From CAWIJK01 sp963836375 (GTDB lineage Bacteria > Actinomycetota > Acidimicrobiia > Acidimicrobiales > RAAP-2), in the NCBI GenBank assembly GCA_963836375.1, contig CAWIJK010000004.1:62001-126000 (forward strand): 64,000 nucleotides of DNA, written 5' to 3'. Position numbers and translations under genes: made by a program. Shown in pieces: positions 50,128 to 60,431 of this stretch. Under the pieces are notes generated by a model that ran no database searches, was not told where the DNA came from, and saw only the letters and a list, made by a program, of their open reading frames with translations. The stretch's first letter is position 1; each line of letters opens with the position of its first letter.

Positions 50128-51198
50128 TCAGCGGCCGGCCAGGCGCCGCTTGATCTCGCCCAGGGCCGGGACCGGGCCCGGGTCGACCCCCTCGTGGCCG
50201 GCCAGGTGCAGCGAGACAAAGTCCCCTTGGAGCACCAGGTCGAAGAACTGGGCCAGCTCGCCCTCCCCCGCGGCGCGCACCTCGACCATATCGGCCACCA
50301 CCTCGAGGAGGAGGTCCTCGACCAAGGCGAAGCGAGCGGCGATCCGCGGATCCTCGCCGTCGCGCCGAAGGGTCACCAAGGTGAGGACCTGGCGGGTGAT
50401 GTCGCCGTGCTCCCCCCACCCGGCCACCTCGTTGTGGCAGAGCTCGGGTTCGACGGCGTAGAAGGCGGGCGACTTGGCGTTCTCGTTGACCTGGGTCTTC
50501 CAGCGCTGGGCGGCCACCCCGGCCAGGCCGGGCGAGCCGTGGACCAGCGGGAAGGTCCGCCCGATCCGGCGGGCCACCACCTCGGCGGGACCCCCGCCAC
50601 CCACCAGCTCGTCCCGGCGCCGCTCGAGCTGGTTGACCGCGGCGTCCAGGCGGGGTCCGACCCCGACAAGCAACCCGAGACGGTCGAGGACGACCAGCGG
50701 CGGCACCGCCATCGCCCCCAGGGCCGCCCGGGGTTGGGGGATCCCGGCGGGGACGGCGAGGACGGCCGAGCCGGAGGACTCGGCCAGGGCGGCCAGGGAA
50801 CCGCCTCCGGTCACCGCCACCAGCGCCGCCCCCGCCTCGAGGGCGGCGGTGGCCGCGGCCAGGGTCTCTTCGGTCTCCCCCGAGCACGACACGGCGAAGA
50901 CCAGCGTGTCGGGCCCGACGAAGGCCGGGGCCTCGTAGGACTTGACGACGCTCACCGGGACGGCCGACTCGGGGCCGGCCACCGCCGCCAGCACGTCGCC
51001 GGCGATGCCGCTGCCGCCCATGCCGAGCACGACGACGTTGGTGATGGGCCCCTCGGGCAACGGCCCCGCGGCCGAGGCGGCGGCCGCCGCCGCGACCTGT
51101 TCGGGGAGGCCGGCGGTGGCCTCCCACATCGACTGCGAGTCGACCGGCAGGGGCGGGCCCGACCGAACGGGCGGCGCGCCGGCGCCGCCGGCCGTCAC
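50128..51198 (-). CDS. SIS-domain bifunctional phosphoglucose/phosphomannose isomerase
   Basis: 356 residues. Two SIS lobes: VVVLGMGGSGIAGDVLAAVAG and LVFAVSCSGETEETLAAATAALEAGAALVAVTGGG in the first, then TFPLVHGSPGLAGVAAQRWKTQVNENAKSPAFYAVEPELCHNEVAGW in the second, with the catalytic Glu and His. Interconverts fructose-6-P with glucose-6-P or mannose-6-P. The GTG overlaps the Trm112 stop by GTGA. It follows manB and so feeds mannose or glucose phosphate into glycan synthesis. Confidence 0.9.
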   Translation of the reverse strand: MTAGGAGAPPVRSGPPLPVDSQSMWEATAGLPEQVAAAAAASAAGPLPEGPITNVVVLGMGGSGIAGDVLAAVAGPESAVPVSVVKSYEAPAFVGPDTLVFAVSCSGETEETLAAATAALEAGAALVAVTGGGSLAALAESSGSAVLAVPAGIPQPRAALGAMAVPPLVVLDRLGLLVGVGPRLDAAVNQLERRRDELVGGGGPAEVVARRIGRTFPLVHGSPGLAGVAAQRWKTQVNENAKSPAFYAVEPELCHNEVAGWGEHGDITRQVLTLVTLRRDGEDPRIAARFALVEDLLLEVVADMVEVRAAGEGELAQFFDLVLQGDFVSLHLAGHEGVDPGPVPALGEIKRRLAGR

Positions 51199-51461
51199 CC
51201 GTCGGCTCCCCCCGACCCCCCCGAGCCGGCCCTCCCGGTCTCGGGGACGCCGTCGGCCACCGCCTTGGCCACCAGCCGCTCGTGCTCGGCCTCGTCGACG
51301 TCGGTCGCCTCGTCGACCAGTAGGACCGGGACCCCCTCGCGGACGTCGTAGCGCTTGTGGAGCCGGGGGTTGTACAGCACGTCCTCGTCGGCGAACCACA
51401 GCAGCGGGCCCTTGTCGACCGGGCAGGCCAGCACCTCCACCAGCAGGGGGTCCAACGGCAT
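51195..51461 (-). CDS. Trm112 family protein
   Basis: 88 residues. Small zinc-ribbon-like domain: DPLLVEVLACPVDKGPLLWFADEDVLYNPRLHKRYDVREGVPVLLVDEA, with only one of the usual Cys pairs kept. Related proteins activate methyltransferases, but in actinobacteria the gene is commonly placed between manB and the sugar isomerase, as here. GGAAGGAG precedes the ATG. The C-terminus is Gly/Ser-rich. Confidence 0.9.
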   Translation of the reverse strand: MPLDPLLVEVLACPVDKGPLLWFADEDVLYNPRLHKRYDVREGVPVLLVDEATDVDEAEHERLVAKAVADGVPETGRAGSGGSGGADG

Positions 51462-51518
51462 GGATCTGTCTCCTTCCAGTCATCGGGACCACCGGGCCCC
51501 GGTCGTGCGTGCGGTCGT

Positions 51519-52886
51519 TCAGCCCGTCGGCCCGAGGCTCGCGGCCAGAGCGACCACCTCGGCCACGCAGCGTCGGCACTCCTCTTCGGTCCGGGCCTCC
51601 ACGTTGAGCCGCAGCAGCGGCTCGGTGTTCGACGGGCGCAGGTTGTACCACCAGTCGCCCCGGTCGACGGTGAGACCGTCGAGCCGGTCGAGCGTCCGGC
51701 CGGCCGCCGCCTCGTGGGCGGCCACCGCCTCGACGGTGGCCACCGGGTCGGCCACCTCGGTGTTGATCTCCCCCGAGTCGGCGTAGCGGCGGAACGGACC
51801 GAGGAGCTCGGAGAGCGGACGCGCCGTGGCGCTCAGGAGCTCGAGCACGATCAGGGCGGTGATGATCCCCGAGTCGGCCCGGAAGTTGTCCCGGTAGTAG
51901 TAGTGCCCGGAGTGCTCGCCGCCGAAGACCGCCCCGGTCTCGGCCATCACCTCTTTGATGAAGGAGTGGCCGACCCTGGTCCGGATGCCCACCCCGCCGT
52001 GCTCGGCGATGACCTCGGGCACGACGTGCGAGCAGATCAGGTTGTACAAGACGGTGGACCCGGGGTGCTTGTCGAGCATGGACGCCGCCACCAAGGCGGT
52101 GGTGAGCGAGCCCGACACCGCCTCGGCCCGCTCGTCGATCAAAAAGACCCGGTCGGCGTCGCCGTCGAAGGCCAGGCCGATGTCGGCGCCCCGCCCGAGC
52201 ACCGCCGCTTTGAGCGCCACCAGGTTCTCGGGCTGGATGGGGTCGGCCGGGTGGTTCGGGAAGGTGCCGTCGAGCTCCTCGAAGAGGATCTCGACGTCGA
52301 AGGGCAGGGCCTTCATGACCAGGGGCACGACGAGGCCGCCCATCCCGTTGGCCGTGTCGGCCACCACCTTGAGCGGCCGGAGCACGCTCGGGTCGATGAA
52401 GCTGCGGACGTGCTCGGCCCACTCCTCGAGCAGGTCCAGGTGCTCGAGCGGGGCCAGGGCCGAAGACGGTGTCGGGGGCTCGGCCAGCAGGGCCTCGGTG
52501 GTGGCCCGGATCTCGTCGAGGCCGGTGTCGCGCCCGATGGGCCGGGCCCCGGCCAGGCAGAGCTTGATCCCGTTGTACTGGGCTGGGTTGTGCGAGGCGG
52601 TGAACATGGCGCCCGGGGCGTCCAGGCGACCCGCGGCGAAGTACAAGAAGTCGGTCGAGGCCATTCCGAGGTCGGTCACCGCCGTGCCCTCGCCCCGGGC
52701 CCCCTCGGCGAAGGCCGCCGCCAGCTCGACCCCCGAGGGCCGCATGTCCCGGGCCACCAGCAGGCGTCGGGCGCCGGTGAACCGGGCCACCGCCGCCCCG
52801 ATCGCCCGGCACATCGGGGCGTCCAGCTGGTCGGGGACCACCCCGCGGATGTCGTAGGCCTTGAAGACGTCCCTCGGCTGACCCAT
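51519..52886 (-). CDS. manB: Phosphomannomutase/phosphoglucomutase
   Basis: 455 residues. Moves phosphate between C6 and C1 of hexoses. The phosphoserine loop TASHNP has Ser98, the metal loop DGDADR is at 241-246, GGEHSGHYYYRD binds sugar, and RPSNTEP binds phosphate. All four domains are complete. It heads an operon with Trm112 and the isomerase, giving the precursors for GDP-mannose or UDP-glucose. A TAGGCT hexamer lies 9 bases before the ATG. Confidence 0.95.
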   Translation of the reverse strand: MGQPRDVFKAYDIRGVVPDQLDAPMCRAIGAAVARFTGARRLLVARDMRPSGVELAAAFAEGARGEGTAVTDLGMASTDFLYFAAGRLDAPGAMFTASHNPAQYNGIKLCLAGARPIGRDTGLDEIRATTEALLAEPPTPSSALAPLEHLDLLEEWAEHVRSFIDPSVLRPLKVVADTANGMGGLVVPLVMKALPFDVEILFEELDGTFPNHPADPIQPENLVALKAAVLGRGADIGLAFDGDADRVFLIDERAEAVSGSLTTALVAASMLDKHPGSTVLYNLICSHVVPEVIAEHGGVGIRTRVGHSFIKEVMAETGAVFGGEHSGHYYYRDNFRADSGIITALIVLELLSATARPLSELLGPFRRYADSGEINTEVADPVATVEAVAAHEAAAGRTLDRLDGLTVDRGDWWYNLRPSNTEPLLRLNVEARTEEECRRCVAEVVALAASLGPTG

Positions 52887-52975
52887 GACCGATCCAGCCT
52901 ACCGGAGCGACTGGCGCGCCCCCCGGGAGCCCCCTCGGTCAACGGCGACGCGCGCCCGGGCCGCCCGGCCGCGGG

Positions 52976-53821
52976 CTAGCGCACCACAGCGACGATCTGG
53001 TGCAGGTCCAGATCGGCCCGGCGCAGGGCCCGCTCCCCGGCCCCGAGCGTCACCCGGTCGGAGCGCAAGACGGACCACGAAGCGGGGTAGGAGGCGGGGG
53101 TGAAGCCGAGCACCTGGGCCGAGATGCCCGCCGACGAGCGCTGGGCGGCGGCCACCTCGGCTTCGAGGTCGCCGAGGTCCCTCTGGGCCGTGGCCACACC
53201 GGTTCCCGACTGGCCGGCCGACGTGACGGCCGCCTTGAGCCGTGGCTCGAGCGCAGCCAGGTTGGCGGCCACCGTGGTCTCGGTGTCGGCGGCGATGGTG
53301 AGGTGCGCCTGAGGGGTCATGACCACGTACACCCGGAAGTTCACCACCATGGCCCGGCCGGCGGCCACGACCGCCTCGCAGGTGGTGGCCGACGGCAGCT
53401 GGGCCTGGAGGGCCTGGATCCCGGCCAGCTCGCTGGCCAGGTCGCTCGCCAGCGTCGAGCGGTCGGCGGCCGTCAGGTCGGCGGCGGCACCGACGGCGGC
53501 GCTGAGCGAGTTGAGCTGGGCCACCCGGCCCGAGAGGGCCTGGCTGACGTAGCCCTGCACGGCAGCCAGGTTGGCGGCCGAGCAGGTGGCCGGAGCGCCG
53601 GCCGCCGCCGCGCCGGTCGGGATGGGACGGGCCGTCGACCGGCTCGTCGCCGTCCCCGGAGTGCCCCGGACGCCCGGGGCACCCGAGGTCGTGGTGACCG
53701 GCACCCGTCGTTCCCCGGCCGCCGCGGCGACCGGGGACAGCAGGGACAGCGGGGTCAGGGCGGCCAGCGCGCCGACGAGCGCGGCGGCCCAGCGCCGTCG
53801 GGCGGTGAGCGGGGCGGCCAT
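52976..53821 (-). CDS. Secreted helical protein of unknown function
   Basis: 281 residues. Signal peptide MAAPLTARRRWAAALVGALAALTPLSLLSPVAAAAG, a Thr/Pro/Gly-rich linker to about residue 75, then an alpha-helical domain with two Cys (CSAANLAAVQGYVSQALSGRVAQLNSLSAAVG and a later TTCEAVVAAGRAMVV) ending in long heptad-like helices. Not recognised. The ATG directly follows the stop of the lipoprotein gene. It is likely exported into the cell envelope together with that lipoprotein. Confidence 0.8.
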   Translation of the reverse strand: MAAPLTARRRWAAALVGALAALTPLSLLSPVAAAAGERRVPVTTTSGAPGVRGTPGTATSRSTARPIPTGAAAAGAPATCSAANLAAVQGYVSQALSGRVAQLNSLSAAVGAAADLTAADRSTLASDLASELAGIQALQAQLPSATTCEAVVAAGRAMVVNFRVYVVMTPQAHLTIAADTETTVAANLAALEPRLKAAVTSAGQSGTGVATAQRDLGDLEAEVAAAQRSSAGISAQVLGFTPASYPASWSVLRSDRVTLGAGERALRRADLDLHQIVAVVR

Positions 53822-54166
53822 CTAACGGTCCCCCGGGTTGGGCGAGCTCAGGTCGCCCTGGGCCTGGTTCATGGCGGCGTTGAGCGCGTTGAGCTGGGCG
53901 TCGATCTGGGCGACCGTGCCCGGGTCGACGCCGCCCGGCGCCGTCGTGGTGGTGGGCGGCGCGGTGGTGCTCGGGGGTGGGGTGGTGCTCGGGGTGCTCG
54001 GTTGCGCGGTGTTCGACGTGGGCCCGGTGGCCGGGGGCGGCGACGAGGTCGTGGTGGCCCCGGGTCCGATGACGCGGGCCGACCCGAGGCCTCCGCAGGC
54101 GGCCAGGCTCAGGGCGGCCACGGCGGCGACGGCGCCGGCGATCAACCTCGGCCGCTTGCGCTCCAC
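53822..54166 (-). CDS. Small lipoprotein with Thr/Pro linker
   Basis: 114 residues. VERKRPRLIAGAVAAVAALSLAACGG has a lipobox (LAAC), followed by about 50 residues of Ser/Thr/Pro and a short C-terminal helix (AQIDAQLNALNAAMNQAQGDL). The GTG has GGGGAG about 10 bases upstream. Its stop abuts the ATG of the secreted helical protein, so the two are made together. Function unknown; it looks like a tethered helix that could bind its partner. Confidence 0.75.
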   Translation of the reverse strand: MERKRPRLIAGAVAAVAALSLAACGGLGSARVIGPGATTTSSPPPATGPTSNTAQPSTPSTTPPPSTTAPPTTTTAPGGVDPGTVAQIDAQLNALNAAMNQAQGDLSSPNPGDR

Positions 54167-54327
54167 GTCATCGATCTCCCCGGGTCGTGCCGTCGGGTCC
54201 CCGCTGCGGGGTCCCGGCTGTGGCCGGGGACCCCTCGACCCGCCCCACCTCGCGGGACCCGCCTCGACGTGCCCCTCCTCGACCTCCAGTGTGTCCCACC
54301 GCGGGTGTGGTGGGGATGTTCGAGGTG

Positions 54328-57003
54328 TTAGCGGTCCGTGATGCCCGCCCGGGGGTCGGGGACGCCCGGCGCCGGGTAGCGGGTCGCTTGGCCGCCACGG
54401 GCCCGGTGGGCGGGTTGGCGGCGGCGGCGCCGCCACCAGGGCACCAGGGCGCCGGCCACCAGGGCCAGCACCCCGGCCGCGGTGCAGACCAGGCCCAGCG
54501 TGTCGGCCGGGGTCGAGCCGTAGGTGAGGCTGACGTCGTGGCTGGTGGGCACGACCACCATCAGGTTGGGGGTCACCCGCCAGGGGCCCTCGGCCCCGCT
54601 CGCCCGCCAGTTGGGGAAGTAGGACACCTTGACCAGGACCGGGGTGCCGACCCGGCTCACGTGGAAGTGGACCGAGCCGTCCGAGCCGGTGGACACCGCC
54701 GACACCGTGGTGGGGGGCACCGAGACGGCCGGCGCCCGCGCCGCTGCGGTCGCACTGACCCGGGGCCAGGCGGCCGGGCCGCCGGCCGCCAGCTCGACCC
54801 CCCAGCGCGCCGGGTCGTCGTACCAGACGACCGAGGGCCCGTCGGCCACCGAACCGGGCGTCGCCGACGTCCCGAGCCAGCTGGACTGGCCGGGCCCCAC
54901 CCCGGTGAGCACCGCCGGCTCGTTCCTGAGCGCGGTGACGACGCCCGAGTCCTCGACCTCGTAGACCTGCCAGGTCGTGTTCAGCTCCTCGCCCCCGAAG
55001 TCGGTGTGCCAGGGGCCGGTGCTGGCGATGAGCCGGAGCTCGGGGTCGGCCGCCGCCGCCTGCTGGACGGCCGGGCTCGAGGCCATGAAGTAGCGGACGC
55101 CCAGGAGCTGGAGGTGCTGGATTCCGAGGGGCACGTCGAGTGTGCCGTAGGGGAGGCCGACCATGGGCTCTGACGGGCTGACCGAGAGCTCGGCCTGGTT
55201 GAGGAAGTGGTAGGGGGTGGTGGTCGACGATTCGAACAACAACCCCTCCATCGACTGGATGCAGCCGCCGGTCCAGTAGGGCAGCAGCATCAGGGCCTCG
55301 GGGGTGCCGAAGCGGTTGAGGTCGGCGTTGTACTCCCACATGGCCCGGCCCGAGCCGTGCTCGAGGCACACCTGTTGCATCATGTCGATGACGGCGCGGT
55401 ACTCGGGATAGTCGACCTTCCCCTCGTAGCCGCTGTAGTTCCAGTCGGCCCAGGCCCGCACCTGGTTGGCGCCGGGGGTGATGCCGAAGGGGAGGTCGTT
55501 GGCCGGCACCCAGAACGGGGTGGCCACAACCAGCAGGGCCCCGGCCAGGGCCACGAGGGCCCCGCCGACCGAGCCGGGGACCATGCGGGCCGGGCGCGGG
55601 CGGGCGCGGGCCCCGGCCGAGCTGCGCAGGGCCGAGACCCACCGGGCCAGCCGCTCGCGGTGCCACCACCGGGCGACGGCCCCGGCCACCACTGAGAACA
55701 GCCAGCCCACCAGCAGGTAGACGAACAGGAACCACAGGGGCAGAAAGCGGGTGTTGTAGAGCTTGCCCTGGGGATCGAAGATGAGCACGGCGGCCGAGAG
55801 GCCACCCAGGATCGCGAGCAAGATGCCGAAGCGGCTCCGCAGGGCGACGGCGACCACGACGGCGATGCCCGCCAGGACCAGGGCCCACAAGTCGGCCCGG
55901 GGGAACAACAAGGTGACGTAGGTCGTGACGTTCTGGTAGCCCATCGCCGTCGAATAGGGCTGGTCGACCCCGAAGGGCACCAGCCACCAGCCGGACAGCA
56001 AGACGCCGACGGCCACCGTCGACACCGACCACCACACGGCGCGTCGCCGGCCGAGCACCCCCTCTCGCCCCGGGGCCCGCGCCACCCCGACCGAGGGGCC
56101 GAACCCGTCGTCGTGGAGCCGGTAGCGGGCCGGGAGGAGCTCCATCAGCGTCAGGACCGCGGCCCCGGCGATGGCGAACATGGCCGGCACGATGTGCGAG
56201 AGGACGCACAGGGCCAGCACGACGGCGGCCCAGCCGCGGTGCCGGCCGGTGCGCACGCCGCGGGCGAACAGGCCGAGGAACAAGACGGCGAGGGCCACCG
56301 AGAGCGAGTAGGCGTACTCTCCGGCCAGCGTCGAGAACAGGTTCCCGCCGTAGATCGTGAACGTGTAGTCGAAGAGGAAGGGCAGGGTCGCCGCGGCGAG
56401 GGCGGCCGGGCCGGGGGGGCGGAGCTTGAACAGCCGACCGCAGGCCCAGGCGGTCACCGGCAGCAGGACCGAGCCGGCAACGGTCCCCCACTTGAAGGCC
56501 AGCCCGTAGGGGAGGAGGTGCGATCCCAGTGCGATCAGGGCGTCGGGGAGGACGAAGTAGAAGGTGTAGATCGGGTAGCCGTCGTACCAGCCGGGGTCCC
56601 AGCCGGTGAGGTGCAGGCCCGGCAGGACGTTCGAGTTCAAGAAGGCCGGCATCATGAAATGGGCCCCGGTGTCGCCGCCGGTGGTGGAGGTGTTCGAGAG
56701 GAGCAGCCCGAGGTTGAGCTGCCACAGGGTGACCCCGATCACCCCGGCGACGACCACCACGGTGGCCAGGGCCGGCACCCACAGGGCCGCGCCACGGCGC
56801 CGGGGCCGCCAGGTCACCCCCGGCCCCGGCCGGCGCCGCGGCCGGGCGGACGTCACCCGAACCGGGTCCCGGGCGGGGACGGGGCGCTCGGGACCCCCGT
56901 CGACGGGAGCGCCCCCGGCGGTCCCCCCCGGCGTGCTCGTCGGGCCGGCCGGCGGGGACGCCGCGTCCGGACCCGTGCTGACCCCCTCCCCGTCGACGGT
57001 CAC
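54328..57003 (-). CDS. Large polytopic membrane protein, PTPS-related/GT-C-like
   Basis: 891 residues. A Pro/Gly-rich cytosolic head of about 65 residues precedes about ten helices, with the motif DTGAHFMMPAFLNSNVLPGLHLTGWDPGWYDGYPIYTFYF in the first outer loop, typical of the '6-pyruvoyl-tetrahydropterin synthase-related' membrane family and of GT-C glycosyltransferases. A large extracellular C-terminal domain (residues about 480-850) and one last helix follow. It probably handles polyprenyl-linked sugars. GTG start; it begins 7 bases after the CPBP stop. Confidence 0.88.
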   Translation of the reverse strand: MTVDGEGVSTGPDAASPPAGPTSTPGGTAGGAPVDGGPERPVPARDPVRVTSARPRRRPGPGVTWRPRRRGAALWVPALATVVVVAGVIGVTLWQLNLGLLLSNTSTTGGDTGAHFMMPAFLNSNVLPGLHLTGWDPGWYDGYPIYTFYFVLPDALIALGSHLLPYGLAFKWGTVAGSVLLPVTAWACGRLFKLRPPGPAALAAATLPFLFDYTFTIYGGNLFSTLAGEYAYSLSVALAVLFLGLFARGVRTGRHRGWAAVVLALCVLSHIVPAMFAIAGAAVLTLMELLPARYRLHDDGFGPSVGVARAPGREGVLGRRRAVWWSVSTVAVGVLLSGWWLVPFGVDQPYSTAMGYQNVTTYVTLLFPRADLWALVLAGIAVVVAVALRSRFGILLAILGGLSAAVLIFDPQGKLYNTRFLPLWFLFVYLLVGWLFSVVAGAVARWWHRERLARWVSALRSSAGARARPRPARMVPGSVGGALVALAGALLVVATPFWVPANDLPFGITPGANQVRAWADWNYSGYEGKVDYPEYRAVIDMMQQVCLEHGSGRAMWEYNADLNRFGTPEALMLLPYWTGGCIQSMEGLLFESSTTTPYHFLNQAELSVSPSEPMVGLPYGTLDVPLGIQHLQLLGVRYFMASSPAVQQAAAADPELRLIASTGPWHTDFGGEELNTTWQVYEVEDSGVVTALRNEPAVLTGVGPGQSSWLGTSATPGSVADGPSVVWYDDPARWGVELAAGGPAAWPRVSATAAARAPAVSVPPTTVSAVSTGSDGSVHFHVSRVGTPVLVKVSYFPNWRASGAEGPWRVTPNLMVVVPTSHDVSLTYGSTPADTLGLVCTAAGVLALVAGALVPWWRRRRRQPAHRARGGQATRYPAPGVPDPRAGITDR

Positions 57004-57010
57004 CGCGCCC

Positions 57011-58075
57011 TCAGTGGATCACGCCGCCGCGGGTGTGCAGGACGGCGATGATGGCGACGGCGTTGAAGGTGGCGTGGGCCACCATGTTCATACCGAGGCG
57101 CCCGGTTCGGTACGAGACGATGGCCAGGATGCAGCCGAACAGGGCCAGCCCGGCCAGCTGCTCGAACTCGCCGTGGGCCAGCCCGAACAACAGGCCGTCG
57201 GCCACCACCGCCGAGCCGACGCCCAGGGTGCGGGCCACCGAGCGGGTGGCGATGCGGGGGGTGAACAGCCTAGCCAGGGCCTTCAAGAGGAGCCCCCGGA
57301 AGAACAACTCCTCCATGAACGGGGCGCCCACGATCGTGAAGACGGCGATGACGGCGAAGCCCGACCCGTGGGCGCCCCCGGTGAGCTTGTCGGTGGGGCC
57401 GTTGAAGTTGTGGAGGTGCTTGATGAACGGCGCGTAGACGATCGCCACCAGGATCTGGCCACCGATGCCGATGGCGATGCCGGCCAGGTCGATCCAGCGG
57501 AAGCGCAGCCCCAGGTCGGCGACGAAGTGCTTCGTCCCCCGGACCCGGCTGGCCAGCCAGGGGGCGCCGAAGAACCCCACCCACAGGCCGACCAGGCTCG
57601 AGACCACGAGCCACTCGGGGGGCACCGACAGTTTGGAGAGCTGGGCGACCTGGGCGCTCTTGCCCACCAGCGCGGCGACGACCTCGATGGCGACGAGGGC
57701 CACGATCTGGCCGACGACGAACCCGGCCAGGGCCAACAACAGCCAAGCCCACCCGTCCCCCTTGGTGACCGGCGGGGCCCCGGGCACGTCGAGGAAGGCC
57801 ACGTTGTCGGGCACCGGGTGGGGGCCCCCGGCTCCGGGGATCGTCTGGGGCCGGGTCCACGGCGGCGGGTAGGCGCCGGGAGGCGGGTAGGCCCCGGGGG
57901 GCGGGTAGGCCCCGGGGGGCGGGTAGGCGCCGGGGGGCGGGTAGGCCCCGGGGTGCGGGTAGGCGCCGGGCGGCGGGTAGGCCCGGGGGTTCGCGCCGTT
58001 GTCGGCCGTCGCGGGGTGACCCGGTTCGGGCGTGACCGCCGGTTCGGACGGCTCGTTGTCGCCGGGCGGGGACAT
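57011..58075 (-). CDS. CPBP family intramembrane metalloprotease with AYPPPG-repeat tail
   Basis: 354 residues. An N-terminal cytosolic tail contains seven AYPPPG hexapeptides (residues 32-72). It is followed by about eight helices with the CAAX-protease/bacteriocin-processing motifs FMEELFFRGLL (EExxxR), GLLFGLAHGEF and GMNMVAHATFNA. These enzymes cleave within membranes. The ATG (MSPPGDNEP) has TAACGT 7 bases upstream. It is divergent from ftsH, whose product also ends in a proline-rich tail. Confidence 0.9.
   Translation of the reverse strand: MSPPGDNEPSEPAVTPEPGHPATADNGANPRAYPPPGAYPHPGAYPPPGAYPPPGAYPPPGAYPPPGAYPPPWTRPQTIPGAGGPHPVPDNVAFLDVPGAPPVTKGDGWAWLLLALAGFVVGQIVALVAIEVVAALVGKSAQVAQLSKLSVPPEWLVVSSLVGLWVGFFGAPWLASRVRGTKHFVADLGLRFRWIDLAGIAIGIGGQILVAIVYAPFIKHLHNFNGPTDKLTGGAHGSGFAVIAVFTIVGAPFMEELFFRGLLLKALARLFTPRIATRSVARTLGVGSAVVADGLLFGLAHGEFEQLAGLALFGCILAIVSYRTGRLGMNMVAHATFNAVAIIAVLHTRGGVIH
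57860..57982 (-). repeat. 18-bp tandem coding repeat (AYPPPG)x7
   Basis: Seven 18-base units encode AYPPPG, AYPHPG, four AYPPPG and AYPPPW. The DNA units are almost identical, so copy number may vary between strains. Confidence 0.85.
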
Positions 58076-58082
58076 CGGAGCC

Positions 58083-58088
58083 ACGTTA
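58083..58088 (-). promoter_or_regulatory. Leaderless-type -10 (TAACGT) for the CPBP gene
   Basis: TAACGT on the minus strand lies 7 bases before the ATG at 58075. Confidence 0.5.
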
Positions 58089-58208
58089 GTTCCGGGCCCC
58101 AGCAGCCCAGAGGCGCCCCAGACGGCGGCCGACGGGCCGGTAACCAACGGCCGAAGGCGGCGAATAGCATGGGACGGTGACTCCTCCGCCTCCTGACGGC
58201 GCGCCCCG

Positions 58209-58230
58209 CGCCCCCCGGCTTCGGGGGGCG
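58209..58230 (+). promoter_or_regulatory. Strong GC hairpin just before the ftsH start
   Basis: CGCCCCCC and GGGGGGCG pair perfectly over 8 bases around the loop GGCTTC. The stem ends 11 bases before the GTG start, where a ribosome binding site would be expected but none is seen. A TAGCAT -10 candidate is at 58165-58170. Possible translation control. Confidence 0.5.
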
Positions 58231-58241
58231 GTCAGCCCGGC

Positions 58242-60413
<2,172 letters not shown>

Positions 60414-60431
60414 CCAGCGACGCCCCGGCCC

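Noticed and set aside
57860..57982. CRISPR-like array
   Set aside because: The repeats are 18 bases, contiguous, without spacers, and in frame within the CPBP gene.
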